Notes: generated from the sequence alone by a model not told the origin. Shown: positions 9,740 to 18,950, counted from the first letter of the stretch. The stretch: 64,000 nucleotides of DNA from Bacillota bacterium (GCA_017889585.1 JAGFZX010000008.1:1-64000); one strand, 5' to 3'. Translations and numbers: made by a program.

Positions 9740-10573
9740 CTAGAATAATGGTACAATCGCTCCCTTATATTTTTCTTCTAAAAACACTTTAACCTTTTCG
9801 GATTTTAACGCTTTTTCAAGTTGGGCTGCGATTTTTTCGTTATTTTGATCTTTCTTAACTGCAATTATAATCGCATATTTATCGCTTTCCTTATTATCTT
9901 CAAGACCGATAGCAGACTTAGGGTCTACATTTCCCTGTACGGCTATAATTGAATTAATAGTTGAACAATCAACATCGTCTAAGGAACTAACCAGCTTTAA
10001 TACATCCATCTCAACAATATTTAATTTTTTCTTATTTTCTACTATATCTAATTTTGTTGGGTTATCGACGCCTTCTTTTAATTTTATTAAGCCATTTGTT
10101 TGTAAAACCTTTAAGGCTCTCACTCTGTTACTTGGATCATTGGGAATGGATACTGTAGCTCCATCTTTTAGCTCATTAATATTTTTTATTTTTTTAGAAT
10201 AAATACCCATGAAATATTTTATCACCCCGTCCCCATATTTGACCAAAGTAGTTCCTTTATTCTTATTAAATTGGTTAAGATATGGCTCATGCTGATAGAA
10301 ATTCACATCACAACTTCCCTCTTGTAATGAAGTATTAGGTATAACTAGGTCATCAAATATCTTCACATTCAAGGTGTTCCCGTCTTTATCAAATTCTTCT
10401 TTCACTACGGCGAATATATCTTTAAATGTTGGCGAAGTTCCAACAGTTATAGTCTTTTTCTCTGGTGTATTTCCAGATGTTTCTGTTGCTTTTTTTTGTT
10501 GATTTCCACAACCAGCCAAAGTTAAAGCAAAGACAACTATTAATAAAAGGGACAATATTTTTTTAATACTCAT
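9740..10573 (-). CDS. metQ: MetQ/NlpA-family substrate-binding lipoprotein
   Basis: Lipoprotein of 277 residues with a lipobox (ALTLAGC) and the NlpA (PF03180) pattern: TVGTSPTFKDIF, SLQEGSCDVNFYQHEPYLNQFN and PNDPSNRVRALKVLQTNGLIKL. Family members bind D/L-methionine for a MetNI importer. The gene ends a metN-metI-metQ operon, 21 bases after metI. The segment LSSLDDVDCSTINSIIAVQG differs from typical MetQ, so a related ligand is possible. No S-box was seen upstream of the operon. Confidence 0.88.
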   Translation of the reverse strand: MSIKKILSLLLIVVFALTLAGCGNQQKKATETSGNTPEKKTITVGTSPTFKDIFAVVKEEFDKDGNTLNVKIFDDLVIPNTSLQEGSCDVNFYQHEPYLNQFNKNKGTTLVKYGDGVIKYFMGIYSKKIKNINELKDGATVSIPNDPSNRVRALKVLQTNGLIKLKEGVDNPTKLDIVENKKKLNIVEMDVLKLVSSLDDVDCSTINSIIAVQGNVDPKSAIGLEDNKESDKYAIIIAVKKDQNNEKIAAQLEKALKSEKVKVFLEEKYKGAIVPLF

Positions 10574-10594
10574 AGGATATCACTCCATTTTTTA

Positions 10595-11257
10595 TTATTT
10601 TAATACTTTATATGAAAAGTTACCCAAAGCTTGAACAACTTGTACCATAACAATCAGAACAAAAACTGTGCCATACATAACGGTGTTATCAAAATTGGCA
10701 TATCCATATGTTATGGCAACTGCCCCTAGACCACCAGCACCTACAGCCCCGGCCATTGCGGTGCATCCAAGTATAGCGATGACTGCGAGCGTTATACCTG
10801 AAATAATCGAAGGCACTGCTTCAGGAATCATGATTCTAAATATGATTTGAAAATTGCTTGCCCCGAAAGACTTAGCTGCTTCAATGAGTTCTTTATCAAC
10901 TTCTCGTAAACTTCCTTCGATGATTCTGGCAACAAATGGCGCACCAGCAATCGTTAAAGGAATAATTGCTGCTTTTTCACCAATTGAAGTTCCCACTATC
11001 GCCCGTGTAAGGGGGATGATTGCTACAATAAGTATAATAAAGGGAAAGGATCTGACGATATTAATGATGGTGTTTAATATTTGATATACATATTTATTGG
11101 GCCTTAATCCTTCTTTATAGGTAACTATTAATAGAATAGCTAACGAAATACCGATGATTGCCGAAAGTACTGTTGCAGTAATAACCATAAAAATCGTATT
11201 GGAGAGTTCGGGTATAACGATACTATGAATAAGAGTATAAATTTTATTATCATTCAT
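10595..11257 (-). CDS. metI: methionine-type ABC transporter permease
   Basis: Inner-membrane permease of 220 residues with five or six TM segments and the MetI-type docking loop (ELIEAAKSFGASNFQIIFRIMIPEA) followed by VIAILGCTAMAGAVGAGGLG, which is strongly conserved in MetI. The start codon overlaps the end of the ATPase gene by 8 bases. Confidence 0.9.
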   Translation of the reverse strand: MNDNKIYTLIHSIVIPELSNTIFMVITATVLSAIIGISLAILLIVTYKEGLRPNKYVYQILNTIINIVRSFPFIILIVAIIPLTRAIVGTSIGEKAAIIPLTIAGAPFVARIIEGSLREVDKELIEAAKSFGASNFQIIFRIMIPEAVPSIISGITLAVIAILGCTAMAGAVGAGGLGAVAITYGYANFDNTVMYGTVFVLIVMVQVVQALGNFSYKVLK

Positions 11258-12221
11258 GGCTTAGCACCTCCAATTGTACTCCTACATCTGTTAAATATTT
11301 TACAACCACATTCAGATCTTCTTGATTTACATTAATAACCATAGTCCCTAGTACAGCATCACGATATTTTTCTAATTTCGCCGAAGCTATGGAAAAGCCA
11401 ACATCTAATTCCTTTACCATATTTGATAACATTCTGCTATTTACACTGCTTTCAGTATAGCGAATTTTAACATTTATGCCGCTTTCCGGAATGGCTTCTT
11501 CTATTTCTTCACCTAACAGATTTTTTAGTGATTGGGGTTGATTCAAGAAGATACTACTGACTGTTCCCTTGGCAGTAATCTCCCCATTTTCAAGAATAGA
11601 AACGCTATGACATATTTGTTTTACAACAGACATGTTATGGGTAACAAAAACGATTGCAATACCCAGAGTTTCATTTATTTTTTTTAAGAGTAAAAGAATC
11701 GACTGCGTTGTTTTAGGATCTAAAGCAGAAGTAGCTTCATCACAAAGTAGAATTTTAGGATTTAAAGAAAGTGCTCGAGCAATGGCAACTCTCTGTTTTT
11801 GGCCACCGCTTAAAAATCTTGGTTTTTCATGAATTTTATCTTCTATATCAACGAGTTTTACTAATTCCTTAACACGTTTATCAATATCGTCATTACTATA
11901 CCCCCAGCATTTCAGCGGCAATGCGATATTCTGATATACAGTTTTTCTCTCCATTAAAGAAAAATTTTGAAAGATCATACCTATATTTTTTCTGAAGGTC
12001 CTTATTTCTTTCTCACTATGCTGATTAATCTCAAAACCATCTATTCTTAAATTTCCAGAATCATATTTTTCTAAACCGTTAATGCATCGTAAAAGAGTAG
12101 ATTTGCCAGCACCGCTTCTGCCGACAAGTCCATAAATTTCGCCATCGTTAATCGTTAGATTTATATTTTTTAAAACCTCAAATTCGCCATAATGTTTCTG
12201 CAAATTGTGCATTTCTATCAA
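11250..12221 (-). CDS. metN: methionine-type ABC transporter ATP-binding protein with NIL domain
   Basis: ATPase of 323 residues: Walker A (GRSGAGKST), signature LSGGQKQR, Walker B with DEATSALD, H-loop FVTHN. A C-terminal ferredoxin-like NIL domain (last about 75 residues) is the regulatory substrate-binding domain of MetN. I place the start at TTG 12221 (giving MIEMHNLQKHYG) because AGAGGGGG lies 9 bases upstream; the ATG at 12245 would put that site inside the gene. First gene of the operon. Confidence 0.9.
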   Translation of the reverse strand: MIEMHNLQKHYGEFEVLKNINLTINDGEIYGLVGRSGAGKSTLLRCINGLEKYDSGNLRIDGFEINQHSEKEIRTFRKNIGMIFQNFSLMERKTVYQNIALPLKCWGYSNDDIDKRVKELVKLVDIEDKIHEKPRFLSGGQKQRVAIARALSLNPKILLCDEATSALDPKTTQSILLLLKKINETLGIAIVFVTHNMSVVKQICHSVSILENGEITAKGTVSSIFLNQPQSLKNLLGEEIEEAIPESGINVKIRYTESSVNSRMLSNMVKELDVGFSIASAKLEKYRDAVLGTMVINVNQEDLNVVVKYLTDVGVQLEVLSHE

Positions 12222-12363
12222 AATTATCTTCCCCCTCTGTATCATGCATCTACTTTTACTATTATATCGCTCAAATTACGCAGAAAAAGTTACCACCAAC
12301 TCTCTAAATCATTAGGTTAATATCATTAAAAAACTCCTCTATGAAAAGGGGAATCCTAGCAGA

Positions 12364-13476
12364 TTACTCTTTTGTCATCTCCATAAAAGCCTGGACTCTG
12401 GTACGAATTTGTTCTCGATCACCCTGGGAATAATCAGTCTCAATTCGTAAGAATGGAATATTATATGTATCTCGGAGATAATCTTTAAGAACACGACTTT
12501 CTACATTGTAGGTGTGGCAACCTTGCCAGATAATGTCCACCACTCCGTCAGGACGATATTCTTCGATAATTGGTCCAAAACGTTCCAATCGAATAGGATT
12601 AGGACTCATACAGGAACAAGGAGTCATTAGATATTTCTCCGCGATGGCTTCAAGGGGCGGTTTATTTTCATCAACAAGTTGGACGTAGGTTTTCATTCCA
12701 GTACAACTTTCCATATAAACGACCGCTGCGTCACACTCTTCAATAATTTGAATAACCTTGTCAGCCCCGATACCTGTCGGAACCCCAGTGACGACAATCC
12801 GTTTAGCTCCTTTAGGGAAAGCTGCTTCTCCTGTATCTACCCGATCTTGTATCAATTCAATCATTTCTTCAATCTGACTGGCGAATTCCGTTCGGTCAAG
12901 AATGAAATTACGTCCCCAATGCAGCCTCAGCATGTCTTGTCCGGAAATCGGTACTGGATCAAGTTTCATAAACTCAGACAATCGTTGCATTAACCGCCGT
13001 TCGTTATTAAGCAGTTTTATAGCTTCAGTTAGTTTGGCATCCGTAATTTCAACCTTAAACTCTTGCTCAAGAATGTGTTTTAGCTTTTTCACTTCGTCAA
13101 ACCAGTACTGTCTTGCATTCTCATCCTGGTAACTGCTTGGTAACCGCATAACGTGAACACGCTTAAACTGGCTCATTAGTTCAAACATCTTTTTTTTACC
13201 ATCGCAAGTAGTCTCGCCCAGCACAAGATCTGAATAAAGAAAAAATGGACATTTATCCGTAACGGCCATTCCGTATGACGATTTAATCATCGGGCAAAAA
13301 TTACGTGGAAGTGTTTTTTCTCCTTCAGCAATCGCGTCTTCTTTTGTTGAGCATAAACTAAAAGCAATTGCGCCAGCTGCAAGAACCAGTTCCGTCGGCC
13401 CGTACGCACAGTACATACCGACAATTTTTTTTCCAGCTGCCTTAGCCTGCTGTAATTTTATGGAAATATCGCTCAT
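12364..13476 (-). CDS. double-cubane-cluster 2-hydroxyacyl-CoA dehydratase-family protein (YjiM-like)
   Basis: A 370-residue member of the HgdB/BcrC/BadD (PF06050) family. Features seen: MYCAYGPTELVLAAGAI near the N-terminus, NFCPMIKSSYG, LGETTCDGKKKMFE, and a C-terminal half with CTGMK, PCSCMSPNP and WQGCHTYN. These Cys positions match YjiM-type proteins, the subgroup shown to carry a double-cubane [8Fe-9S] cluster and to act as ATP-dependent low-potential reductases with a separate activase. No activase gene (YjiL-like) is adjacent; the divergent neighbour is an MtaA/CmuA-type methyltransferase. Substrate unknown. Confidence 0.8.
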   Translation of the reverse strand: MSDISIKLQQAKAAGKKIVGMYCAYGPTELVLAAGAIAFSLCSTKEDAIAEGEKTLPRNFCPMIKSSYGMAVTDKCPFFLYSDLVLGETTCDGKKKMFELMSQFKRVHVMRLPSSYQDENARQYWFDEVKKLKHILEQEFKVEITDAKLTEAIKLLNNERRLMQRLSEFMKLDPVPISGQDMLRLHWGRNFILDRTEFASQIEEMIELIQDRVDTGEAAFPKGAKRIVVTGVPTGIGADKVIQIIEECDAAVVYMESCTGMKTYVQLVDENKPPLEAIAEKYLMTPCSCMSPNPIRLERFGPIIEEYRPDGVVDIIWQGCHTYNVESRVLKDYLRDTYNIPFLRIETDYSQGDREQIRTRVQAFMEMTKE

Positions 13477-13657
13477 AATTACTCCTTTTTAATATAAAAT
13501 ATATAAGAACTAAACATTTATTCTATGTTAGATAGAATATTCCTGCTACATCCGGAAGGAAATCAAGAAATATCATCGAAATATTATATTTAAACTATAA
13601 TATTTATCTATATTGACCGCCGTATTCTATTGTGGTCGCAAATTGGGAGGTAGCATT

Positions 13658-14728
13658 GTGAAAACACTTTGGAAAGACAAGATGACCCCGAAGGAGCGGA
13701 TGAAAGCATTCGCCGCCGGTGAACAGCTCGATCGAATCGTCTGTATGCCTATGGTTACTGATCAGGCTTATAGCCTAGCTGGTGGAACAATGTCGAAATA
13801 TTATCATTCAGCTACCCTGATGGCTCAAGCTCAAATTAATGCTTTTGAGACCTATGAACTAGACTCGGTCGGTTCCGGTCCGGGCCTGTTCGGAATAGCT
13901 GAAGCCATTGGTACTAAATTGGTGTTTCCGGAGGATAATGTCCCATATGTCTCCATTCCAGCGATTTCAAGTTACGAAAATTTGGGCAATATGAACTTGA
14001 TTGATCCTTACCGTTCGGGGCGATTGCCGATTTTTCTTGAAGCGCTTAAAATTATCCAAGAAGCGGTGAAAGAACGTGTTAGCGTAGGCTGTGCAGTTGC
14101 TGGGCCGATTACCACTGCTGCCGCTGTTCGTGGTACTGACAGCTTTCTCAAAGATATGCGCCGTTGTCCTGAAATGGTACATAGGCTTCTACAATATGTC
14201 ACTGATAATACCATCCTGTTTATTGATGTTCTGTGTGATATAGGGATTAAACCAAGTATTGCTGATCCAGTAGCATCGGGAACCATGATAAGTGAAAAAC
14301 ATTTTCGAGAATTCGCTAAACCCTACTTGAAACAATATTCGGATCGTATCATCCAGCGCTGGGGTAGCGGGCCTTTTGTCCACATCTGCGGTGATACCAC
14401 AAAAATCTGGAGCGACATGGTTGACTTCGGCGCTACAGTGCTCAGTTTAGACAATCAAGTTGATTTGGCTGAAGCCAAAAATGAAGTAGGTCACCGGGCC
14501 TGTCTGAGCGGGAATGTAAGGCCTAATACCTTGTGGAGAGGAACTCCCCAGCAAGTTGCAATCGAGGTTAAAGAATGTCTGCGCAAAGCCTATGACAATC
14601 CAAAAGGGTTTATCTTATCCAGTGGCTGCGGACTGCCAGTAGGTACTCCGGTGGATAACGTCATCGCTATGATGGATGCCGCCCGGCAGTATGGTAAGTA
14701 TCCAATTGATCCTGACAGGCTAAAATAA
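13658..14728 (+). CDS. uroporphyrinogen decarboxylase-family methyltransferase (MtaA/CmuA type)
   Basis: A 356-residue TIM-barrel protein of the URO-D superfamily, subgroup of corrinoid:cofactor methyltransferases. HICGDT (about residue 245) and the distant SGCGLP (about residue 328) supply the His-X-Cys...Cys zinc ligands that activate the thiol acceptor; true HemE lacks them. GTG at 13658 is chosen because GGGAGG precedes it at 6-base spacing. No corrinoid protein or substrate methyltransferase lies next to it. Divergent from the double-cubane protein, with which it may share a regulatory region. Confidence 0.82.
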   Translation: MKTLWKDKMTPKERMKAFAAGEQLDRIVCMPMVTDQAYSLAGGTMSKYYHSATLMAQAQINAFETYELDSVGSGPGLFGIAEAIGTKLVFPEDNVPYVSIPAISSYENLGNMNLIDPYRSGRLPIFLEALKIIQEAVKERVSVGCAVAGPITTAAAVRGTDSFLKDMRRCPEMVHRLLQYVTDNTILFIDVLCDIGIKPSIADPVASGTMISEKHFREFAKPYLKQYSDRIIQRWGSGPFVHICGDTTKIWSDMVDFGATVLSLDNQVDLAEAKNEVGHRACLSGNVRPNTLWRGTPQQVAIEVKECLRKAYDNPKGFILSSGCGLPVGTPVDNVIAMMDAARQYGKYPIDPDRLK

Positions 14729-14765
14729 AATCATTAAACTATAATTTTCAAGCTGCTAAATACAA

Positions 14766-14805
14766 TGAATGAAGCCTTGCTGCCGCTAGAGCAAGGCTTC
14801 ATTTT
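14766..14805 (+). terminator. terminator after the MtaA-like gene
   Basis: Stem atgaagccttgc/gcaaggcttcat followed by T4. Confidence 0.8.
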
Positions 14806-14845
14806 GCCGTCTGGGCACTCGAAGAGACATTCAACGGGTGCTAGT

Positions 14846-14977
14846 CTATTTTTCTATGTATGACCACTCTGCAATCATGTCATAATCTCGCCTCCAAAAT
14901 CGAATTGCTTCTTGTTTTATTTCTTTATCAATCAAAGCAGGAAAAAGTAAGTCTTGGCACGAAGAAAATATTACCAT
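14846..14977 (-). pseudogene. short ORF, probable gene remnant
   Basis: A 43-codon minus-strand frame from ATG 14977 to TAG 14846, rich in charged and aromatic residues (LIDKEIKQEAIRFWRRDYD) and protein-like in composition. There is no ribosome site before the ATG, so it is probably the 3' end of a deleted gene. I do not recognise the family. Confidence 0.3.
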
Positions 14978-15036
14978 TCGTTAATAGAGTCATATTTAAG
15001 GCCGCTGATCAATAATCGATTGGAAAGGATGATATT

Positions 15037-15333
15037 ATGTTGGTTGTAATAGCGACATTGACAGTAAAATCGGGGAAAAAAGCAGAATTATTTGCGTTTG
15101 CCCAAGATTTGATCACCGCTACGCGGGCGGAGCAAGGTTGCATAAGTTATGTGCTGCTGGATAATCCATATGATGCTGGCGTATGTGTTTTTCTGGAGGA
15201 GTGGGCGGACAAACAGGCCCTTGAAAGACATTTAACAACGTCGCATATTCGAGAATGGCGCCAAAAATCAGCGGAATTATTAACTGGGAAAATAGATGTT
15301 AAGCTATACCAAGGGGACGAAACAAAATTGTGA
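15037..15333 (+). CDS. antibiotic biosynthesis monooxygenase-like (ABM) protein
   Basis: A 98-residue ferredoxin-like alpha+beta protein: MLVVIATLTVKSGKK, EQGCISYVL and the EEWADKQALERHLTTSHI segment, all typical of ABM (PF03992) quinol monooxygenase-like proteins. Members act as cofactor-free monooxygenases on quinols or are of unknown function. AAAGGATG precedes the ATG. A single gene between the methyltransferase and a duplicated LUD-gene leader. Confidence 0.85.
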   Translation: MLVVIATLTVKSGKKAELFAFAQDLITATRAEQGCISYVLLDNPYDAGVCVFLEEWADKQALERHLTTSHIREWRQKSAELLTGKIDVKLYQGDETKL

Positions 15334-15357
15334 TCAATGATCGTGAAAAGGCGTATC

Positions 15358-15452
15358 AATCTGGCAAATAGAGAGTATTGAATTGAATGATAATGAGAAA
15401 GGAAGAGATAAAAATGAGTGAATAAAAGTCTGGCATAGTTAGATAATAGGCA
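15358..15452 (+). pseudogene. decayed duplicate of the LUD gene leader and first codons
   Basis: This segment aligns almost base for base with 16117-16215, the 5' leader and start of the LUD-domain gene, including GGAAGAGATAAAAA and ATGAGTGAA. The copy reads Met-Ser-Glu-stop (TAA replaces TTA) and then diverges. It is a truncated duplication about 760 bases upstream of the intact gene. Confidence 0.7.
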
Positions 15453-15566
15453 CTTAATCATCTTTTAGACATCTCAGTCATAACCTATTAAGACATAACC
15501 AATTCTGCAGAAAATAGTGAGATGTTTAATTGCGGTATCCATACAGTAAAGGGAGGTGAAGTTATA

Positions 15567-15773
15567 GTGACTCGTAGATTCTCTCAGGTCATCGTGATTT
15601 TTCTTTTAGCGACTGCTATTTTTAGTTTGGGCGCTTCCGCTCCAATAGATGATTTCAATAATGACAAACATATACAGCCAATGGTTTATACATGTTATTA
15701 TGGCTGTATCCACTACTTCGACGGTTCTATTAAACACAATTATCCACGATGCAAGGGCGATTGCCCACGATAA
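15567..15773 (+). CDS. small secreted four-cysteine protein
   Basis: A 68-residue protein beginning at GTG 15567, 7 bases after GGGAGGTGA. A basic N-terminus and hydrophobic stretch (QVIVIFLLATAIFSLGASA) form a signal peptide with a likely cleavage after ASA. The mature part of about 46 residues is rich in His, Tyr and Asp and has four Cys in two pairs (CYYGC and CKGDC). Not recognised. It could be an exported metal-binding or disulfide-bonded peptide. Followed by a terminator, it looks like a monocistronic gene. Confidence 0.55.
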   Translation: MTRRFSQVIVIFLLATAIFSLGASAPIDDFNNDKHIQPMVYTCYYGCIHYFDGSIKHNYPRCKGDCPR

Positions 15774-15848
15774 ATTATCGGGGCCCATGTATAACATCAA
15801 GTAATTGTACAAAACTCAGGGCAAAGGAATACCAAAATAATACATAAA

Positions 15849-15885
15849 TAAAGGCTTCTGAGGTTTATATCTCGGAAGCCTTTAT
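15849..15885 (+). terminator. terminator after the small secreted protein gene
   Basis: Stem aaaggcttctgagg/ctcggaagcctttat with T-rich tail. Confidence 0.7.
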
Positions 15886-15888
15886 TTC

Positions 15889-15984
15889 GGGATCAAAAAG
15901 TATAACACTTTCCGATTCCAAGTAAGAACGACTAAGGCTTCTGCCTGCGTCTGAGGACTTGGCATAAGCCAAGCCTTTTCTTAT
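15889..15984 (+). repeat. dispersed intergenic repeat, copy 1
   Basis: About 95 bp, nearly identical to 59818-59913 in the same orientation. It consists of a first hairpin (a 13-base arm pair in copy 59818), a conserved spacer (aagtaagaacgactaaggc) and a second hairpin (cttggc/gccaag). See also 33251-33343 in inverse orientation. Confidence 0.85.
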
Positions 15985-16173
15985 ATATACAATAAGCTGA
16001 AAATTGGATTGGGGGGGGATAGTTGTGAGACTGCTTCATATAGGTTTATAATAAGGATAATTATTTTTACTCCGGAAGGTTTTCCCTGACTTTTACAGAA
16101 GATATTTAATATTAATAATCTAGCAAATAGAGATTGTTGGATTGAATGATAATGTGGAGGGAAGAGATAAAAA

Positions 16174-16815
16174 ATGAGTGAATTAAAAGCTTGGCATAAT
16201 GAGATAATAGGTACCAAAACGGTAGCAGCTTTGGTAAAAAATAATTTTCAGGCAACATACTGTCAAACGAAACAAGAGGCCGTGGAACAAGTCCTCGCTT
16301 TGATACCTGCTGAAGGGACTGTTGGTGTAGGCGGGTCATGGACTGTTGGAGAATTAGGAGTACTTGATAAACTTGCCGCCCGAGGTAACACTATGTATAA
16401 CCATAACTTACCGAATTTAAGCGCGGAAACTAAAATTGAACTACGGCGCAAACAATTGACCTGTGACGTATTCCTAACAGGTACTAATGCTGTAACGATG
16501 GATGGCAGACTTGTGAATACAGACGGAGTAGGAAATAGAGTAGCGTCCATGATTTTCGGACCTAAGAAAGTCGTCATTGTGGTGGGAGTTAACAAAATAG
16601 TGAAAGATATTGCTGAGGCTGAGAGGCGGATTCAGTTATACGCTTCTCCAATTAATAATAAGCGATTGAATACTCCTAATCCTTGTGTGAGAACAGGTGA
16701 ATGCATGGATTGCCAAGGTCCGACTCGAATATGTAATGTGACTACCATAATGAACAAGCGTCCAGTATTGACAGAGATGCATGTTATTGTTGTAGGGGAA
16801 GACTTGGGATTTTAG
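16174..16815 (+). CDS. LUD-domain protein (LutC/YkgG-like)
   Basis: A 213-residue LUD (PF02589) protein with GTVGVGGSWTVGELGVLDKL, DVFLTGTNAVTMDGRLVNTDGVGNRVA and a C-terminal Cys cluster (CVRTGECMDCQGPTRIC). Relatives belong to lactate-oxidation complexes (LutC) or stand alone with unknown roles; the solitary form with DGVGNRVA is common in anaerobes. AGGGAAGAG precedes the ATG. It is followed after 19 bases by a tartrate/malate dehydrogenase gene, suggesting hydroxy-acid metabolism. Confidence 0.85.
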   Translation: MSELKAWHNEIIGTKTVAALVKNNFQATYCQTKQEAVEQVLALIPAEGTVGVGGSWTVGELGVLDKLAARGNTMYNHNLPNLSAETKIELRRKQLTCDVFLTGTNAVTMDGRLVNTDGVGNRVASMIFGPKKVVIVVGVNKIVKDIAEAERRIQLYASPINNKRLNTPNPCVRTGECMDCQGPTRICNVTTIMNKRPVLTEMHVIVVGEDLGF

Positions 16816-16834
16816 GTTATAAAAAGGAGAGTTT

Positions 16835-17914
16835 ATGAAACAATATAAAATTGCTGTAATCCCAGGTGACGGGATCGGCCCTGAAGTATTAGCTGAAGGT
16901 GTAAAAATCTTAAAAAAAATAGCGGAAATTGCCGGTGCTTTTGAATTTGATTTTACTTATTTTCCTTGGGGATGTGAGTATTATCTTAAACATGGAAAAA
17001 TGATGGATGATGATGGCATGGAAAGATTGAAAGGTTTTGATGCCATTTATTTAGGTGCGGTGGGGTATCCGGGAGTACCGGATCATATCTCCCTTTGGGA
17101 TTTACTTCTTAAAATACGCAAAGGCTTTGACCAATATGTAAATCTACGCCCAGTTAAATTACTCGAAGGTGCACCTTGCCCGTTAAAAGATATTCGGCGT
17201 GAACAAATTGATATGATTGTCGTGCGGGAAAATAGCGAAGGCGAATATTCGGGAGCGGGTGATTGGTTATTTAAAGGGAAACCTGAGGAAGTTGTATTGC
17301 AAACTGGAGTTTTTTCGCGTAAGGGTACGGAGCGTGTTATTCGCTATGCTTATGAACTAGCTCGTAAAACCGGTAAAACATTAACAAGTATCAGTAAAGC
17401 AAATGCGTTAAATTATTCCATGGTATTTTGGGATCAAGTATTTGCAGAGGTTGGCAGAGAATATCCAGATGTGAAGACTTATTCTTATCATGTTGACGCA
17501 GCAAGTATGTTTTTTGTTAAAGAGCCCCAAAGATTTCAAGTCGTCGTTACTTCAAATTTATTCGGAGATATAATAACCGATTTAGGGGCTGCCATTGCTG
17601 GTGGTATGGGGCTAGCGGCCGGTGCCAATATAAATCCAGAAAGAAAATATCCTTCTATGTTTGAACCTGTTCATGGATCGGCACCTGATATTGCAGGCAC
17701 GGGAATTTCTAATCCATTAGCCTCTATTTGGTCGGTAAGCCAGATGCTTGATTTCTTTGGCCACGAAGAATGGGGCAAGATAGTCTTAGAAGCTATTGAG
17801 CAGGTAATGGTAGAAGAAAATTGCCTTACGCCAGATATGGGAGGATCAGCAACAACAGAAGAAGTAGGGAACGAGGTAGTATCCATACTTTCTAAATTAG
17901 TCAGGACTAAATAA
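16835..17914 (+). CDS. tartrate/D-malate dehydrogenase-type beta-decarboxylating dehydrogenase
   Basis: Cytosolic NAD-dependent enzyme of 359 residues in the isocitrate/isopropylmalate dehydrogenase family. Seen: [28 protein letters not shown], the [10 protein letters not shown] substrate loop, [13 protein letters not shown] metal site and [12 protein letters not shown] adenine-binding loop. The ENSEGEYSG loop matches tartrate dehydrogenase/D-malate dehydrogenase (TtuC/DmlA) rather than LeuB. It should oxidise D-malate or tartrate to pyruvate or glycerate products. Co-oriented with the LUD gene, AAAGGAGAG before the ATG. Confidence 0.85.
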   Translation: MKQYKIAVIPGDGIGPEVLAEGVKILKKIAEIAGAFEFDFTYFPWGCEYYLKHGKMMDDDGMERLKGFDAIYLGAVGYPGVPDHISLWDLLLKIRKGFDQYVNLRPVKLLEGAPCPLKDIRREQIDMIVVRENSEGEYSGAGDWLFKGKPEEVVLQTGVFSRKGTERVIRYAYELARKTGKTLTSISKANALNYSMVFWDQVFAEVGREYPDVKTYSYHVDAASMFFVKEPQRFQVVVTSNLFGDIITDLGAAIAGGMGLAAGANINPERKYPSMFEPVHGSAPDIAGTGISNPLASIWSVSQMLDFFGHEEWGKIVLEAIEQVMVEENCLTPDMGGSATTEEVGNEVVSILSKLVRTK

Positions 17915-17937
17915 GTTGCCCAGTGGCGGCTTTAATG

Positions 17938-18004
17938 AAGTGGACCCCCTAAAGTAGATTTTACGGCTTTTTGCCGTGCCTGCTTTAGGGGGTTCACTTT
18001 ATTT
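17938..18004 (+). terminator. strong terminator after the tartrate/malate dehydrogenase gene
   Basis: Long stem (agtggaccccctaaagta / tgctttagggggttcact) with an inner acggc/gccgt hairpin and a T-rich tail. Confidence 0.8.
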
Positions 18005-18043
18005 TATCATAACTGCTAATTGTAATTACTGATAAATTAGAAT

Positions 18044-18077
18044 TCCCGAGGAGAATTAATGTTTAAAAGTTCGGGAA
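18044..18077. other. short inverted repeat upstream of the molybdenum hydroxylase operon
   Basis: TTCCCGA and TTCGGGAA flank about 20 bases. It lies about 80 bases before the first gene and may be a regulator site. No purine riboswitch core was seen. Confidence 0.25.
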
Positions 18078-18152
18078 GGTTAATAGTCAAATAGTAATCC
18101 TAAATATAGTACTAAAAAATCCTTGTTACAACTAGCTTAAGGAGGAAAGAGA

Positions 18153-18950
18153 TTGTTCACAATAGATAATTTAGTGCAGCCAGAAACACTTGAGGAAGCA
18201 TATAAGATACTCACAGAGAAAAGAAATAATACTATTCTTGGCGGGTGTGCTTATTTACGATTAGGCTCTCAACGAATTGGTACAGCAGTCGATCTATCTA
18301 AAATGAATCTGAATTTTATAAAAGAACAGGACGAGTATATTGCACTAGGCTGTATGACTACATTTCGGGATGTGGAAATAAGTCCTGTTTTACACGAGTA
18401 TTTTGGGGGAGTGCTCCCTAAAGCCGTAAGCAACGTTGTAGGGGTCCAATTTCGCAATATAGTTACGGTCGGCGCATCTGTTTATGCAAGGTATGGGTTT
18501 TCTGATTTAATTACTCCTTTATTAGCATTAGATACAGAAGTCCAGCTATATAGGGGCGGAAGAATGTCTTTAGAAATGTTTTTGAATAAACCTTTGGAAA
18601 AAGATATTTTAGCTACAGTATTTATTAAAAAAAGTGCAAAGAAAGCTGCCTATCAGCATTTAAGAAAATCAGCCAGTGATTATCCAATACTAAATGTCGC
18701 TGTTTCTAATCTGGATAATCAATGGATTATAGCTGTAGGGGCTAGGCCGCAAAGAGCCGCAATCTCTCGGCACGCTTCAGAGGAACTATCTAAAGGAAAT
18801 ATGACAAATGAAAAGATTGACCATATAGCTAGCCTCGTGGCGGAGGAGTTATCATATGGAACTAACATGCGAGGCAATGCAGAGTATCGTAAGGCCATAT
18901 CGAAGGTGCTAGTTAAGAGAGCCATCTCGGAGGTATTACAATGGAAATAG
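18153..18950 (+). CDS. xdhB: xanthine dehydrogenase-family FAD-binding subunit
   Basis: A 265-residue FAD subunit of a molybdenum hydroxylase. FAD_binding_5 features: TILGGCAYLRL near residue 30 and VGVQFRNIVTVGASVYARYGFSDL (about 94-118), in the position of the usual GGNIA flavin loop. The start is TTG 18153, preceded by AAGGAGG. Its 3' end overlaps the iron-sulfur subunit gene by 10 bases. It passes electrons from the Mo/FeS subunits to NAD or ferredoxin. Confidence 0.87.
   Translation: MFTIDNLVQPETLEEAYKILTEKRNNTILGGCAYLRLGSQRIGTAVDLSKMNLNFIKEQDEYIALGCMTTFRDVEISPVLHEYFGGVLPKAVSNVVGVQFRNIVTVGASVYARYGFSDLITPLLALDTEVQLYRGGRMSLEMFLNKPLEKDILATVFIKKSAKKAAYQHLRKSASDYPILNVAVSNLDNQWIIAVGARPQRAAISRHASEELSKGNMTNEKIDHIASLVAEELSYGTNMRGNAEYRKAISKVLVKRAISEVLQWK

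Noticed and set aside
18005-18152. Purine riboswitch in front of the molybdenum hydroxylase/purine permease operon
   Set aside because: The conserved purine aptamer loops are missing; only a short inverted repeat is found.
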